From positions 434,001 through 498,000 of the forward strand of contig NZ_QPJD01000002.1 in NCBI RefSeq assembly GCF_003337375.1: a stretch of 64,000 nucleotides of DNA. Direction: 5' to 3'. This DNA comes from Paenibacillus prosopidis (GTDB lineage: Bacteria > Bacillota > Bacilli > Paenibacillales > Paenibacillaceae). The position numbers and the translations under genes are program-made. A model generated the notes under the pieces. It was not told where the DNA came from, made no database searches, and saw only the letters and a program-made list of their open reading frames with translations. Below are positions 18,667 through 28,027 of this stretch, piece after piece; positions within the stretch are counted from its first letter, which is position 1; every line of letters begins with the position of its first letter.

Positions 18667-20909
18667 GCCAAACGCTCCTTTGTCTTCACATCATCGGGAT
18701 ATTCAATGCGCGAATGGAATATTCCGATTACACTTTCCTTCAGTGACTGTGCAATTTTGTCGAGTTCCTTCAGCGTCAAATCACATTCATTGTATTGATT
18801 GTCGTCGAGTCTGCTTTTAATGATTTTGTGGATCATCGCTTCTACTTGCTCCACTGTCGGATTTCGCAAGCTGCGCACGGCAGCTTCTACGCAATCCGCA
18901 ATTCCGACAACGGCTGCTTCCTTGGACTGAGCCTTCGGACCAGGGTAACGGAAATCATCCTCTGTAAAAGTTAGCTCCAATCCTTGCTCTTCCGCTTGCT
19001 TGACGGCCTTGTAATAAAAGAACTTAAGCGAGGTTGTCCCATGATGCTGCTCCGCGATATCACGAATCGGCTTCGGAATATTATGCCCCTTAAGCATCTC
19101 CACGCCATCTCTAGCATGAGCGACTATGATGGATTTGCTTAGCTTCGGATCAATTGTGTCATGCGGATTTTCTATATTCGACTGATTTTCAATAAAATAG
19201 TTCGGCCGTTTCGTCTTCCCGATATCATGGTAAAACGAGCCAACCCGGCAAAGAAGTCCATCCGCGCCAATTGCTTCAGCAGCAGCCTCAGATAAATTGC
19301 CGACCATCACACTGTGGTGATACGTTCCCGGCGTTTCCGTGAGCAGCTTCCGCAGCAGCGGATGATTGGGATTAGAAAGCTCCACCAGCTTAAGTGCTGA
19401 TAAAATCCCGAATGTAATTTCAAAAAACGGCATTAAACCGATTACAAGCACCGCAGTAACCAAACCGCTTGCAAATGCGAATGCCACAGAATAAATAAAG
19501 GACACCCGCTCAAGCTGCTCGGTTAGCAGCAGCAGGGTAATGACCGACAAGGAACCAAACAAGCTCACCATAATACCAGCCTTCAAAATCGTTGATCGTT
19601 GACTCGCTCTGTGAATAGAGAAAATAGCTGCAAACGATACGACGATAATGACGAAGCCGTATTGAAAATCGAAAATTTGATGTTGACCGGTATTTAATAT
19701 AATACTGCCCATAATCGCAAATAAAATCGAGCTGATGATGGCCAAATGCATATCCAGTAAAAGGGTAATAAGCATCGTCCCTAAAGCAGCAGGCGCTAAA
19801 TAACCCGCATAAGGAGCAGTATCTGTCTGAGTTAACGAAATAATTTGAATCGTAATGATGTTGATAAGAAATATGAGCCACAGCATAAGTAACGATGAAT
19901 TGTTATATTTAGGCTTCACGCCGTTTATGCTGCCGGACTGATGCAAATAGGCATAAAGCACGACGATAAACATGATGGATAAAATTAGGAGGCCAAGCTG
20001 CGGCCAGTAATTTTTCTTATCCTGGAGCAACGATGAATCAACGAGCAATTTGTATAAGTCCGGTGTTATCGTTTGCCCGCTTTTTACAATCAATTCGCCT
20101 TCTTTGATGACGACAGGCGGTGTATTTTGCTTCGCCTGCACCTTCGCTTCATCAGTTGCTTCTTTGTCCAAAAACTTGTTAGGCATAATCGCGAATCTTG
20201 CCAATTCCTGAACAATTTCGCGGCTTGTACGGCTCGTCAGCGAGCTTGCATTCACAAGCTCGGCTACTTGAGTCCGTGCAGTCTCTGCTTCACGCAGCTG
20301 CTCGCCTGTCAGCTTACGCACAATATCCCGAGCTACGTTACGCATCTCGGTTAGCGATTCAGCCGACAAATTAGGCATCTTGTAAAACGTTTCCTCAGGA
20401 ATGGTATATTGCTGCTCCTTAGCTATCATTGCCATTTCCTCGAGCAGTGTATCATTGTAGGTTCCTTTGCCTTTGTTAAGCTTGACAAAGCTATCGATAT
20501 ATTCAGAGTACCGACCAGGAATTTCGTTGCGGTAAATATCGATTTTATTTTGCACCGTCACTTGATCGTCTAAATTCAGCTGTTCGATTCTTACAAAAAT
20601 TTGATCAACAAGCGTATCATTGCGAAGGGCGACTATCGAGTAAATATCGTCGACTTTATCGGCAGCGTCTTCTTCCGCTTGCCTCGTCGCCTTCTCGTCT
20701 TTTATTTGAAAGGGCGCTTTAATATCCTTCTCGCTGACAGCGCCCTCTTCAATATCATAAGTCTCGGGAACCAGATGAGGAGCTAAGCTGAAATAGAATA
20801 ACAGCACAAACATAAACATCAGCACCCATCGAACGGCTGTACTCTGCTTCCAACCAGCCGTCTTAGACGGCCGCAAGCTCCCCTGTTTTCCGGTCTGATT
20901 TTGGTTCAT
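18663..20909 (-). CDS. pgpH: 7TM-HD cyclic-di-AMP phosphodiesterase PgpH
   Basis: A 748-residue membrane phosphodiesterase of the 7TMR-HD (YqfF/PgpH) family that degrades c-di-AMP. After a first transmembrane helix (about 28-45) comes an extracytoplasmic domain (to about 300), then seven helices (about 310-500) and a cytoplasmic HD domain with YHHSVMVGNLSEAAAEAIG, SFYHDIGKTKRPNYF (HD near 561) and the later HHGTTSLKFF. ATG 20909 follows GAGAGGGATG. It sits between phoH and ybeY, as in Bacillus. Confidence 0.94.
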   Translation of the reverse strand: MNQNQTGKQGSLRPSKTAGWKQSTAVRWVLMFMFVLLFYFSLAPHLVPETYDIEEGAVSEKDIKAPFQIKDEKATRQAEEDAADKVDDIYSIVALRNDTLVDQIFVRIEQLNLDDQVTVQNKIDIYRNEIPGRYSEYIDSFVKLNKGKGTYNDTLLEEMAMIAKEQQYTIPEETFYKMPNLSAESLTEMRNVARDIVRKLTGEQLREAETARTQVAELVNASSLTSRTSREIVQELARFAIMPNKFLDKEATDEAKVQAKQNTPPVVIKEGELIVKSGQTITPDLYKLLVDSSLLQDKKNYWPQLGLLILSIMFIVVLYAYLHQSGSINGVKPKYNNSSLLMLWLIFLINIITIQIISLTQTDTAPYAGYLAPAALGTMLITLLLDMHLAIISSILFAIMGSIILNTGQHQIFDFQYGFVIIVVSFAAIFSIHRASQRSTILKAGIMVSLFGSLSVITLLLLTEQLERVSFIYSVAFAFASGLVTAVLVIGLMPFFEITFGILSALKLVELSNPNHPLLRKLLTETPGTYHHSVMVGNLSEAAAEAIGADGLLCRVGSFYHDIGKTKRPNYFIENQSNIENPHDTIDPKLSKSIIVAHARDGVEMLKGHNIPKPIRDIAEQHHGTTSLKFFYYKAVKQAEEQGLELTFTEDDFRYPGPKAQSKEAAVVGIADCVEAAVRSLRNPTVEQVEAMIHKIIKSRLDDNQYNECDLTLKELDKIAQSLKESVIGIFHSRIEYPDDVKTKERLA

Positions 20910-20926
20910 GCAGCAGACATCCCTCT

Positions 20927-21901
20927 CTAGGCTTTGTTTTCAGCATCCCAGTTATATGCCACAATAATTTTCTGAACTAAGGAATGCCGCACGACGTCTT
21001 GTTCAGAGAAAAAGATCATACCGATTTCCTCTATGTCTTTCAAAATGCGCTGTGCTTCGATCAGGCCGGAATTTTTGCCCCGGGGCAAATCGATTTGCGT
21101 AACGTCTCCTGTAATGACCATTTTCGAACCGAAGCCAAGCCTGGTCAAAAACATTTTCATTTGTTCGGGCGTCGTATTTTGAGCTTCATCCAAAATAATA
21201 AAGGCATCGTCAAGCGTACGTCCGCGCATATAAGCAAGCGGTGCGATTTCAATCATCCCGCGCTCTAACGCTTTGACTGTTTGGTCAGGACCTAGCACGT
21301 CATGAAGCGCATCGTACAAGGGCCGCAAATAGGGATCTACCTTTTCCTGCAAATCGCCTGGCAGGAAGCCGAGATTTTCTCCCGCCTCTACGGCAGGCCT
21401 AGTCAGCACGATCCGTTTAACCGAGCCTTCCTTCAATGCAGCTACAGCAAGCACAACAGCTAAATACGTTTTACCTGTTCCGGCAGGACCTATTCCAAAC
21501 ACGATATCGCGTTTGCGGATCGTCTTTACGTAGTGACGCTGCCCGATCGTCTTAACCCTAATCGGTTTCCCTCGATAAGTTGTCGTTATTTCCTTCTTAA
21601 ACAAATCGAGCAGCTCTTCAGCCTGCATCGAACGCGCTAATTCGAGCGCGTATGCGACGTCTCTTTCGGACGGTGAGTAACCGCCGCGTACGAGCTGCAG
21701 CAGTACGCTATAAAGCTGCTCAAGCGAAGCAACCTCTTCCGCAGGACCGGAAATGACAATTTCCGCTTCACGCGAACTAATAGATGCTTCAATCTGCGCT
21801 TGTATGAGGCGCAAGTACTTGTCCTGTGGTCCAAATACAGCTAATCCTTCCGCTGCGCTGCCTAGCGGTATTTTTACTACTTTCGTCTCTATTTGCAACA
21901 A
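20927..21901 (-). CDS. phoH: PhoH family ATPase
   Basis: A 324-residue PhoH-type P-loop protein, a predicted RNA-associated ATPase with N-terminal KH-like region. Walker A is GIGPAGTGKTYLAV, Walker B is AFIILDEAQNTTPEQMKMFLTR, and VITGDVTQIDLP is the sensor. The start appears to be TTG 21901, 3 bases after the yqfD stop, with GGAGA upstream inside the yqfD end. Known synteny is yqfC-yqfD-phoH-pgpH-ybeY. Confidence 0.94.
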   Translation of the reverse strand: MLQIETKVVKIPLGSAAEGLAVFGPQDKYLRLIQAQIEASISSREAEIVISGPAEEVASLEQLYSVLLQLVRGGYSPSERDVAYALELARSMQAEELLDLFKKEITTTYRGKPIRVKTIGQRHYVKTIRKRDIVFGIGPAGTGKTYLAVVLAVAALKEGSVKRIVLTRPAVEAGENLGFLPGDLQEKVDPYLRPLYDALHDVLGPDQTVKALERGMIEIAPLAYMRGRTLDDAFIILDEAQNTTPEQMKMFLTRLGFGSKMVITGDVTQIDLPRGKNSGLIEAQRILKDIEEIGMIFFSEQDVVRHSLVQKIIVAYNWDAENKA

Positions 21902-21904
21902 TCC

Positions 21905-23098
21905 TCAATCTCCCTGCATCTGGACTAGTGGCATTTCCTTAACGATAGATTGCTCGACCTCAAAAAGAACTTTCATATAAACTTTACCATTCTCCGCCTT
22001 TTCATGCAAAACAATTTCGTCCCGGATGACCGCATCGCTTCCTGCTTTTATTAGCACATCAGCTTTCGCTTGCAAAATGCCTATGCCCTTCGCTTCCGCT
22101 TCCGTCAGCGTACGCTTCTCCATCCTCATCTCCATAACCGTCTCTTTCATCCGCCCGATAGGCAGAGACCAATTGCGCCATGCCGCTTTTTGCTCATGAC
22201 GAATGGTTTCCGAAGCCGCGAATGGATTGTCACCATAACCGCTCACTTGAAGCGCCCGAGAGCCGATAATCGCGAACCATTTCGTTTTTTTCTCGCCCGT
22301 ATACACCTTCACGCTCTGCGTTAAGGGAGAAGCTATTGAAAACTCGTACCATACGAGACCTCTTACGGTTCCTTTTGCTACAATTGTCCGGGAATGCTCT
22401 TCTCCTCCGATGGTTCCCGAAATCAACGTCTGGCCCTTCTTCACCTTCGTGTTTTTCTTAACGACAGGTCTGCCTGCCTCAGCGATAATTTCCGTAACGA
22501 CGGCGTCTGTCGAAGCTACCAGATGACGCGGATTGTTTAATGCCGTATGTTTCGGAACGGTTTGCTCAACCACTTGGATAATGACCTTTGTCCCTTTTTT
22601 CTCCACGCCGACCCACGAAGCACCTGGCAGCTTTCGCACTAGCTGCTTAGACAGCACGTCTGCATCGGCAAGACGAAACGACCATTGCATCGGATACAAT
22701 CCCTCTTGCTTAGCGACCGCCCGTATCTGCTCCTCCGTCAGCTTGACGTTCCCTTGAACTTCAACACTCCAAACAAGCGAGGACAACATAAAGATAATCG
22801 CAAAAAACAAAACGATTCCTCCGGCAAACAGCTTCCTCCGCTCAGCCTTCACAAGGAGGAACGGCAGCCCTTTCCGCGCGGTGACATGAACCCTGCAGCC
22901 TGTCTCCTTTAAATACGTGCGAAGCCTAAAAAAGTCGCTTACAGACAGCTCAAATTCGAGCAAGCCCTTGCTTGTCCACCGTATTGAAGACAGCTGCAAT
23001 CCGCCCGCAAGCGCCCGGTTGACAAGCAATTCGGGTTGCCCGCCCCGTATGTGAACGGTAACCATTCCTTTTATCCATTGTGCCCCTTGTATGCTCAT
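21905..23098 (-). CDS. yqfD: Sporulation protein YqfD
   Basis: A 397-residue protein of the YqfD family, required for efficient sporulation and expressed in the mother cell in B. subtilis. One membrane helix (about 80-100, LFFAIIFMLSSLVWSV) separates a cytoplasmic N-terminal domain starting MSIQGAQWIKGMVTVHIRG from a large extracytoplasmic part with VKLTEEQIRAVAKQEGLYPMQ. The ATG at 23098 follows GGGAGGGGAAGG. An extension to 23137 has no ribosome-binding site. Confidence 0.92.
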   Translation of the reverse strand: MSIQGAQWIKGMVTVHIRGGQPELLVNRALAGGLQLSSIRWTSKGLLEFELSVSDFFRLRTYLKETGCRVHVTARKGLPFLLVKAERRKLFAGGIVLFFAIIFMLSSLVWSVEVQGNVKLTEEQIRAVAKQEGLYPMQWSFRLADADVLSKQLVRKLPGASWVGVEKKGTKVIIQVVEQTVPKHTALNNPRHLVASTDAVVTEIIAEAGRPVVKKNTKVKKGQTLISGTIGGEEHSRTIVAKGTVRGLVWYEFSIASPLTQSVKVYTGEKKTKWFAIIGSRALQVSGYGDNPFAASETIRHEQKAAWRNWSLPIGRMKETVMEMRMEKRTLTEAEAKGIGILQAKADVLIKAGSDAVIRDEIVLHEKAENGKVYMKVLFEVEQSIVKEMPLVQMQGD

Positions 23099-23153
23099 TT
23101 CCTTCCCCTCCCGGACATTAAGTTTAGGACGATCCATGCTGAGAAAGCTTAAT

Positions 23154-23432
23154 TTATGGAATCAGTTGGATGTTCGTAATTTGTCCTTCAACAAACACTT
23201 CCTCCGTCCAAATCGTTCGAATGACGAGTGAGCTCCCCGTCACCTCCAACTGCCCCTTACTCAATGCGAGCCTAAGCCGTTCACTTGAAAAATGGACGAC
23301 TCCTCTATGGTTTTCGATATACAACTGGCGGTCGCCAATCATCGTTAAACGCGGCAAATCGTACACGACGTCATGCGGCATATCCAAAAGCTCAGCGGTC
23401 ACTTTGCGGAATTTTCTTTTTATACGACGCAT
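23154..23432 (-). CDS. yqfC: Sporulation protein YqfC
   Basis: A 92-residue YqfC-family protein, co-transcribed with yqfD in mother-cell sporulation programmes. It contains LDMPHDVVYDLPRLTMIGDRQ and IENHRGVVHFSSERLRL, the YabP/YqfC pattern. ATG follows AAGGAGGCCAAG. The leader just upstream carries three tandem copies of a 38-base hairpin repeat. Confidence 0.92.
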   Translation of the reverse strand: MRRIKRKFRKVTAELLDMPHDVVYDLPRLTMIGDRQLYIENHRGVVHFSSERLRLALSKGQLEVTGSSLVIRTIWTEEVFVEGQITNIQLIP

Positions 23433-23453
23433 GGACGAATCTTGGCCTCCTTA

Positions 23454-23582
23454 AAGGTTTGTAAAGCAAACCTACTTCGTAAGCATTATCTAAGGTTAGT
23501 GAAGCAAACCTACTTCGTAAGCATTATCTAAGGTTTGTAAAGCAAACCTACTTCGTAAGCATTATCTAAGGTTTGTGAATAA
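23454..23582. repeat. Tandem 38-bp hairpin repeat upstream of yqfC
   Basis: Three complete 38-base units start at 23454, 23492 and 23530, with a truncated fourth at 23568. Each unit has AGGTTTG...CAAACCT arms around a short loop, then TACTTCGTAAGCATTATCT. The second unit has one arm change (GGTTAG) that weakens the hairpin. The array lies in the yqfC leader, 22 bases from the start codon on the transcribed strand. Related units occur near grpE and dnaK. The rest of the 300-base gap (23583-23695) shows no convincing gene. Confidence 0.95.
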
Positions 23583-23695
23583 CCTACACTCCGGTTTTCA
23601 TGTACTGTACCAAAATATGCAAGAAGTGGTCCGAATATGAGATTAAAGTAGCATCTGACATGCATAAGTACAGAATTTCAAGAATACTGAAAATG

Positions 23696-23727
23696 AAAAA
23701 CCGCCGAAGCGGATGCTCCGGCGGTTC
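23696..23727 (-). terminator. Terminator of the 23733-24215 gene
   Basis: The minus strand forms AACCGCCG...CGGCGGTT and ends in a T run. It starts 6 bases after the stop codon and separates the floA group from yqfCD. Confidence 0.88.
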
Positions 23728-23732
23728 ATTTG

Positions 23733-24215
23733 TTATTTGCGGTAAGGTCTCTTGGACCGGGGCGGGCCTAATATTTCGGCCCAAACGATCGCTTTTCGTA
23801 TATCATCCGCTTCCACAGAAGCTGCCATAGCGCTTTGATTCGCCGTTTGGCGACCCGCAACACCTTGTGTCTTTGCATTGGCTGCAGCTGCCTTGTGAAG
23901 TGAGCGTTCAAGCGCAGCCGCTTGTGCAGCCGTTACAGCAGCATTACCTTCTTGGGATGCCGAAGGCTGCCGCTCCTGCTCGGGACGGGGGCGATATAAC
24001 GTTTGAGTTTCTGTGCGTTCTACCGGACGCCGCTCATCGCTGCGTTCCTTGTCATTTTTTTGAGGAAACGGCATGCGAGGTAAGCCGCCCCCGCCAAAGT
24101 CCGGCATTTGGTTTGGCTTCTTCTTCGATCCGGCTTTGCCGAACAAGGAAGCTAACGCCCCGATTATAATCACAACTACAAAAATGTTATTCAACAAAAA
24201 CTCAATGATTTTCAA
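23733..24215 (-). CDS. Hypothetical single-helix membrane protein next to floA
   Basis: A 160-residue protein with one N-terminal hydrophobic helix (about 8-25, NNIFVVVIIIGALASLFG) followed by a low-complexity cytoplasmic or exported tail. The tail is Arg/Glu/Gln-rich, then Ala/Gln-rich, ending in DIRKAIVWAEILGPPRSKRPYRK. The start is a TTG at 24215 with GGAGGTGATG upstream. It follows floA by 63 bases and ends at a terminator. I do not recognise a family, and no function is assigned. The position suggests a partner of the flotillin module. Confidence 0.7.
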   Translation of the reverse strand: MKIIEFLLNNIFVVVIIIGALASLFGKAGSKKKPNQMPDFGGGGLPRMPFPQKNDKERSDERRPVERTETQTLYRPRPEQERQPSASQEGNAAVTAAQAAALERSLHKAAAANAKTQGVAGRQTANQSAMAASVEADDIRKAIVWAEILGPPRSKRPYRK

Positions 24216-24278
24216 ACTGCCATCACCTCCATGGCGCGGCCGCGCTAAACGTTATTCCTTGCATGAACGTCTGCATTA

Positions 24279-25271
24279 TCAATCGTGTTTACCGTCTGGC
24301 GAAGTATCCGGCTTGCTGATAGAGCTGCGCATTTGCGTATCAGCTTCGATATTTTTCAAGTTCATGTAGTCCATGACTCCTATTTTCCCGCTCTTTAACG
24401 CTTCTGCCATGGCAAGCGGCACTTGTGATTCAGACTCTACAACGCGGGCTTTCATTTCAACAACCTTCGCTTTGTTCTCCTGCTCCTGAGCTACAGCCAT
24501 TGCGCGGCGTTCTTCCGCTTTCGCTTGCGCAATTTTCTTATCGGCCTCAGCTTGCTCGGTTTGCAGGTGGGCCCCGATGTTTTTGCCTACATCAACGTCC
24601 GCGATATCGATCGACAAAATCTCGAAAGCAGTTCCGGCATCGAGTCCTTTGCCAAGCACAGTACGAGAGATCATGTCCGGATTCTCAAGAACATCCTTGT
24701 GCGAATTCGCGGAACCTACGGTCGTTACGATACCTTCGCCTACACGGGCAATGATCGTTTCTTCACCGGCACCGCCGACGAGACGGTCGATGTTAGCACG
24801 AACGGTTACGCGTGCTTTAACCTTTACTTCAATGCCGTCTTTCGCTACTGCGGCAACAATAGGCGTTTCGATAACGCGCGGGTTAACGCTCATTTGCACC
24901 GCCTGCAAGACATCACGGCCAGCCAAATCAATAGCAGCCGCGCGTTCGAATATAAGCGGAATGTTCGCACGCTGCGCCGCAATTAGCGCATTTACTACAC
25001 GGTCAACGTTACCGCCGGCCAAGAAATGGCTCTCCAGCTGATTAATGTTCAGACCGAGCCCTGCTTTGGTCGCCTTGATCAGCGGGTTAACGATTCGGCT
25101 TGGGACAACTCTACGCAAGCGCATAGCTACTAGCGTAATAATGCCGATTCTTACGCCCGATGCAAGTGCGGAAATCCACAGCATAATCGGGAAAAAGCTT
25201 AGAAATACGGACAGAACGATAATCACTACTACAGCTAAAATTAAAACGGATACGATTGGATCCAATCCCAT
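24279..25271 (-). CDS. floA: Flotillin-like protein FloA
   Basis: A 330-residue SPFH-domain scaffold of functional membrane microdomains. A short N-terminal membrane segment ([20 protein letters not shown] and a second hydrophobic stretch to about 45) precedes [19 protein letters not shown]. The body contains [22 protein letters not shown], and a heptad-rich helical tail ([19 protein letters not shown]) supports oligomerisation. ATG follows TTGGAGGG. It is downstream of the NfeD protein, the conserved floA-nfeD pairing. Confidence 0.95.
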   Translation of the reverse strand: MGLDPIVSVLILAVVVIIVLSVFLSFFPIMLWISALASGVRIGIITLVAMRLRRVVPSRIVNPLIKATKAGLGLNINQLESHFLAGGNVDRVVNALIAAQRANIPLIFERAAAIDLAGRDVLQAVQMSVNPRVIETPIVAAVAKDGIEVKVKARVTVRANIDRLVGGAGEETIIARVGEGIVTTVGSANSHKDVLENPDMISRTVLGKGLDAGTAFEILSIDIADVDVGKNIGAHLQTEQAEADKKIAQAKAEERRAMAVAQEQENKAKVVEMKARVVESESQVPLAMAEALKSGKIGVMDYMNLKNIEADTQMRSSISKPDTSPDGKHD

Positions 25272-25307
25272 TAGCTAAAACCCTCCAAGTATATATATTT
25301 TCTGATG

Positions 25308-26687
25308 CTATTGTACTATTTCTTTCACGACTACCCAAGTTCCTTCCGCTTTCATAACTTTAACTTTGCGGTTCGCTTCAACAAACTCGCCGGAAGTGAC
25401 GACATCGATGCGGTTGCCGCCGATCAGCACGGTTCCCGCCGGTCGAAGCGGTGTGATCGTAACCCCTTCTAAGCCAAGCAGTGAGTCCTTGACGTCTGCC
25501 GATAAGTACCCTTCCTCTGTCGTCAGCTTGTCGCGAAGAATAAACTTGTTCCAAATGCCCCTTGTTTTGTTCATCCTCACGAAAACCGTAATAATAATGA
25601 TGGCAACGACTAACGCGACTACGATCGAGATGAAAGCGGTCATCGGATCGGATCCGGCTATCACGACGCCGGTAATTAATGCTGCGCTTCCGAGAATACC
25701 TAGAATACCGAAGCTAGGAACAAAAACCTCGATAATGAGCAGTGCTATGCCGATTACGAAGAGAACGACGGATTCCATGCCGGCAAAGCCAGCTACGTAG
25801 TGACCGAAGAAATAAAGGCCAAACGACAATATGCCAACGATGCCCGGGACACCAAAGCCCGGCACTAGCATTTCAATGACGATACCCGCGATACCAAGAA
25901 TGAGCAGCACCGTCATCACTACCGGATTGACGAGCCACCTCGCCACATTTTCTGCAAGCGTTGGAGCTACCTCAACTTGCGTTCGTCCATCAAGACCCAG
26001 CCATGTTATAACTTCCTCTACTGAATTCGCCGTATACTCGGAATAGCCTACCTTCTCGGCTTCGCTTGCGGATAAGGTAAGAATCTCTCCTTTCAGCTTA
26101 TCTCTGCCGATCTTATCCTTCAGCTCTAACGTTACGTTCTGATCAACCATAGCTGCTGCAATCTGATCGTCGCGACCGTTTAATTTGGCGGACTCCATCA
26201 TTTCCTTTACCCAAAATGAAACCGTCTTCGGATTGTCGATGAGCGTTCCCGAGCCGTCTACAACCGCCGCTGCGCCAATCGTGCTGCCTGGCTGCATCAC
26301 AATGTTATCCGCATTTAGCGCAATATACGTACCTGCCGATACCGCCTTACCTTCGACAAACGCTGTCGTCGGTATTTTGTTTGAACGAATGAAATGGCCG
26401 ATGTGCTCTGCATTTATCACCTTGCCCCCAAATGTGTTAACGACAAGGATGACATGCTCTGCCTTTGCTTCTTCAGCCTCTTTGTAGGCTCTTTCCAAAA
26501 AGGATTGAAGCCCCGACTCCACCGTCTGCTTCACGGGCACGATGTAGACGGCCGGACCTATATCGTTAGCCGCTTTCGTTTGTTCCGCCGGAATGCCGAA
26601 CAATCCCGCAACCGTCACCAGCATTAACGCTGCAAGCAGCATAATGGGAGCGGCTGACAATCTTCTGCGCCATCGATTTATGTGCAA
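25308..26687 (-). CDS. yqeZ: NfeD family membrane-bound serine protease (YqeZ)
   Basis: A 459-residue NfeD1b-type protein: signal sequence or anchor (about 12-36), a ClpP-class serine protease domain with VNTFGGKVINAEHIGHFIRSN and TTAFVEGKAVSAGTYIALNAD (Ser-Ala-Gly-Thr), then several membrane helices (about 245-380) and a C-terminal OB-fold NfeD domain. The start is a TTG at 26687 after AGGGGGAACC. No ATG exists before the signal sequence. It is co-transcribed with floA and likely works with it at the membrane. Confidence 0.9.
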   Translation of the reverse strand: MHINRWRRRLSAAPIMLLAALMLVTVAGLFGIPAEQTKAANDIGPAVYIVPVKQTVESGLQSFLERAYKEAEEAKAEHVILVVNTFGGKVINAEHIGHFIRSNKIPTTAFVEGKAVSAGTYIALNADNIVMQPGSTIGAAAVVDGSGTLIDNPKTVSFWVKEMMESAKLNGRDDQIAAAMVDQNVTLELKDKIGRDKLKGEILTLSASEAEKVGYSEYTANSVEEVITWLGLDGRTQVEVAPTLAENVARWLVNPVVMTVLLILGIAGIVIEMLVPGFGVPGIVGILSFGLYFFGHYVAGFAGMESVVLFVIGIALLIIEVFVPSFGILGILGSAALITGVVIAGSDPMTAFISIVVALVVAIIIITVFVRMNKTRGIWNKFILRDKLTTEEGYLSADVKDSLLGLEGVTITPLRPAGTVLIGGNRIDVVTSGEFVEANRKVKVMKAEGTWVVVKEIVQ

Positions 26688-26790
26688 GAAGGTTCCCCCT
26701 TTTTACATGTATTATTCCCTATTACGAACAAAAGACCTAAATGTTTCAAGTTTTGCTTGCTGTATTATATCATTCGCCAATATTGCACAC

Positions 26791-26819
26791 AAAAAAACAC
26801 CCCGGTTAAGGGGTGTTTT
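26791..26819 (-). terminator. yqeY terminator
   Basis: The minus strand forms AACACCCC...GGGGTGTT followed by a run of seven T. It is located 18 bases after the yqeY stop codon, before the NfeD gene. Confidence 0.9.
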
Positions 26820-26837
26820 GTGAGTCCGAATGTTTAG

Positions 26838-27281
26838 TTACTTAAGAAGCTGCTGTACGAACTGATTTACTAGTTTACCGTCAGCGCGTCCCTTTGTTTT
26901 AGGCAAAAGGGCACTCATAACTTTTCCCATATCGGCTTTGGAAGAAGCACCGAGTTCATGGATGGTCTGCGTTACTATCTCTTGAATCTCTTCTTCAGTC
27001 AGCTGCTCGGGAAGGTATTGACTAATAATTTCAATTTCCACAACAAGATCCGCAACTAGATCATCACGGCCGGCTTTTTTAAATTCTTGGAGGGAATCTT
27101 TACGTTGTTTGACTTCGCGACTCAATATCTCAAGCACTTCATTATCGTCCAAAGGACGCTTCAAATCAATTTCCAAGTTTTTCACTGAAGCGCGCATCAT
27201 ACGAATAACGCTAAGCTTAAACTTGTCCTGATTCTTCATTGCTTGTTTCATATCGTCGGTCAATCTTTCGCTCAGGTTCAT
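26838..27281 (-). CDS. yqeY: GatB/YqeY domain protein
   Basis: A 147-residue YqeY-family protein resembling the C-terminal tail domain of GatB, the amidotransferase subunit; its own role is unknown. It contains IRMMRASVKNLEIDLKRPLDDNEVLEILSREVKQRKDSL and the C-terminal KADMGKVMSALLPKTKGRADGKLVNQFVQQ. ATG follows AGGAGGATCC. It is 15 bases from rpsU, matching the rpsU-yqeY order of B. subtilis. Confidence 0.94.
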   Translation of the reverse strand: MNLSERLTDDMKQAMKNQDKFKLSVIRMMRASVKNLEIDLKRPLDDNEVLEILSREVKQRKDSLQEFKKAGRDDLVADLVVEIEIISQYLPEQLTEEEIQEIVTQTIHELGASSKADMGKVMSALLPKTKGRADGKLVNQFVQQLLK

Positions 27282-27296
27282 TATGGAAGGATCCTC

Positions 27297-27470
27297 CTAA
27301 AACTTTCTCTTGCGCGCAGCCTCAGACTTCTTCTTGCGCTTCACACTTGGCTTTTCATAATGCTTGCGTTTTTTCACCTCAGCAAGAACTCCATCTTTAG
27401 CGATGGAACGTTTAAAGCGGCGAAGCGCAGCATCAATAGTTTCGTTTTTGCGAACTTTAGTTTCAGACAC
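27297..27470 (-). CDS. rpsU: 30S ribosomal protein S21
   Basis: A 57-residue ribosomal protein S21 ([20 protein letters not shown] at the start, [20 protein letters not shown] near the end). The start is a GTG at 27470 after GGAGGGAGGG. An in-frame extension to 27524 is ruled out by family length. It is the first gene of rpsU-yqeY. Confidence 0.95.
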   Translation of the reverse strand: MSETKVRKNETIDAALRRFKRSIAKDGVLAEVKKRKHYEKPSVKRKKKSEAARKRKF

Positions 27471-27555
27471 CAGTTTTCCCTCCCTCCGAAACAGACCGTC
27501 CAGAGCTATAACACGGTTTATCAAATTTCATTATATGTCAAACTAAAACCCAGTG

Positions 27556-27909
27556 TCAACTTTGGATATCTGACAATAATGGAGAAAGTTTTGTTCCTCC
27601 GAGCAAATGAATATGCAGGTGGTAAACAACCTGTCCTCCATCTTTATTTACGTTGTTGACGAGACGGTAGCCGGCCTCGGAAATCCCTTGCTCATTCGCG
27701 ATTTGACGCGCAACTGCAAACAGTTCAGCAATAAGCGGAGCATCTTCATCCGAGACGTCATTCATCGTAGGGATGTGTTTTTTCGGAATGATCAATATAT
27801 GTACCGGAGCAGCAGGCTGTATGTCATGAAAAGCAAGAATTCTGTCGTTTTCAAACACTTTTTTTGACGGAATCGAACCTTCGATTATTTTGCAAAAAAT
27901 ACAGTCCAT
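27556..27909 (-). CDS. hit: HIT family (histidine triad) nucleotide-binding protein
   Basis: A 117-residue histidine-triad hydrolase with the motif YHLHIHLLGG near the C-terminus and CIFCKIIEGSIPSKKVFEND at the start. Such proteins cleave AMP from phosphoramidates. The ATG at 27909 follows GGGGGTG; a GTG at 27918 overlaps that site and is rejected. Confidence 0.94.
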   Translation of the reverse strand: MDCIFCKIIEGSIPSKKVFENDRILAFHDIQPAAPVHILIIPKKHIPTMNDVSDEDAPLIAELFAVARQIANEQGISEAGYRLVNNVNKDGGQVVYHLHIHLLGGTKLSPLLSDIQS

Positions 27910-27974
27910 AAAATTCACCCCCTATTCGTTCTTATTCTCTTATCATAGCGAAAATAACGATGCCCGTCCATTCG

Positions 27975-28020
27975 GAAAACGCCGGCTGGCAGGCATCTCC
28001 TGTTATCCAACCGGCGTTTG
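27975..28020. terminator. Hairpin after the 28028-28348 gene
   Basis: AAACGCCGG and CCGGCGTTT arms pair around a 25-base loop that itself contains GGCAGG/CCTG pairing. The tract after the hairpin is TTTTCC on the minus strand, so it is a probable terminator with a weak U tail. Confidence 0.55.
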
Positions 28021-28027
28021 CGAAATA

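Noticed and set aside
23454..23582. CRISPR-like tandem repeats
   Set aside because: Units are contiguous at 38 bases with no spacers and no cas genes. They are treated as hairpin repeats.
23584..23830. Short open frames in the gap between yqfC and the floA group
   Set aside because: They overlap a terminator and the repeat-adjacent gap; no ribosome-binding site and no conserved content.
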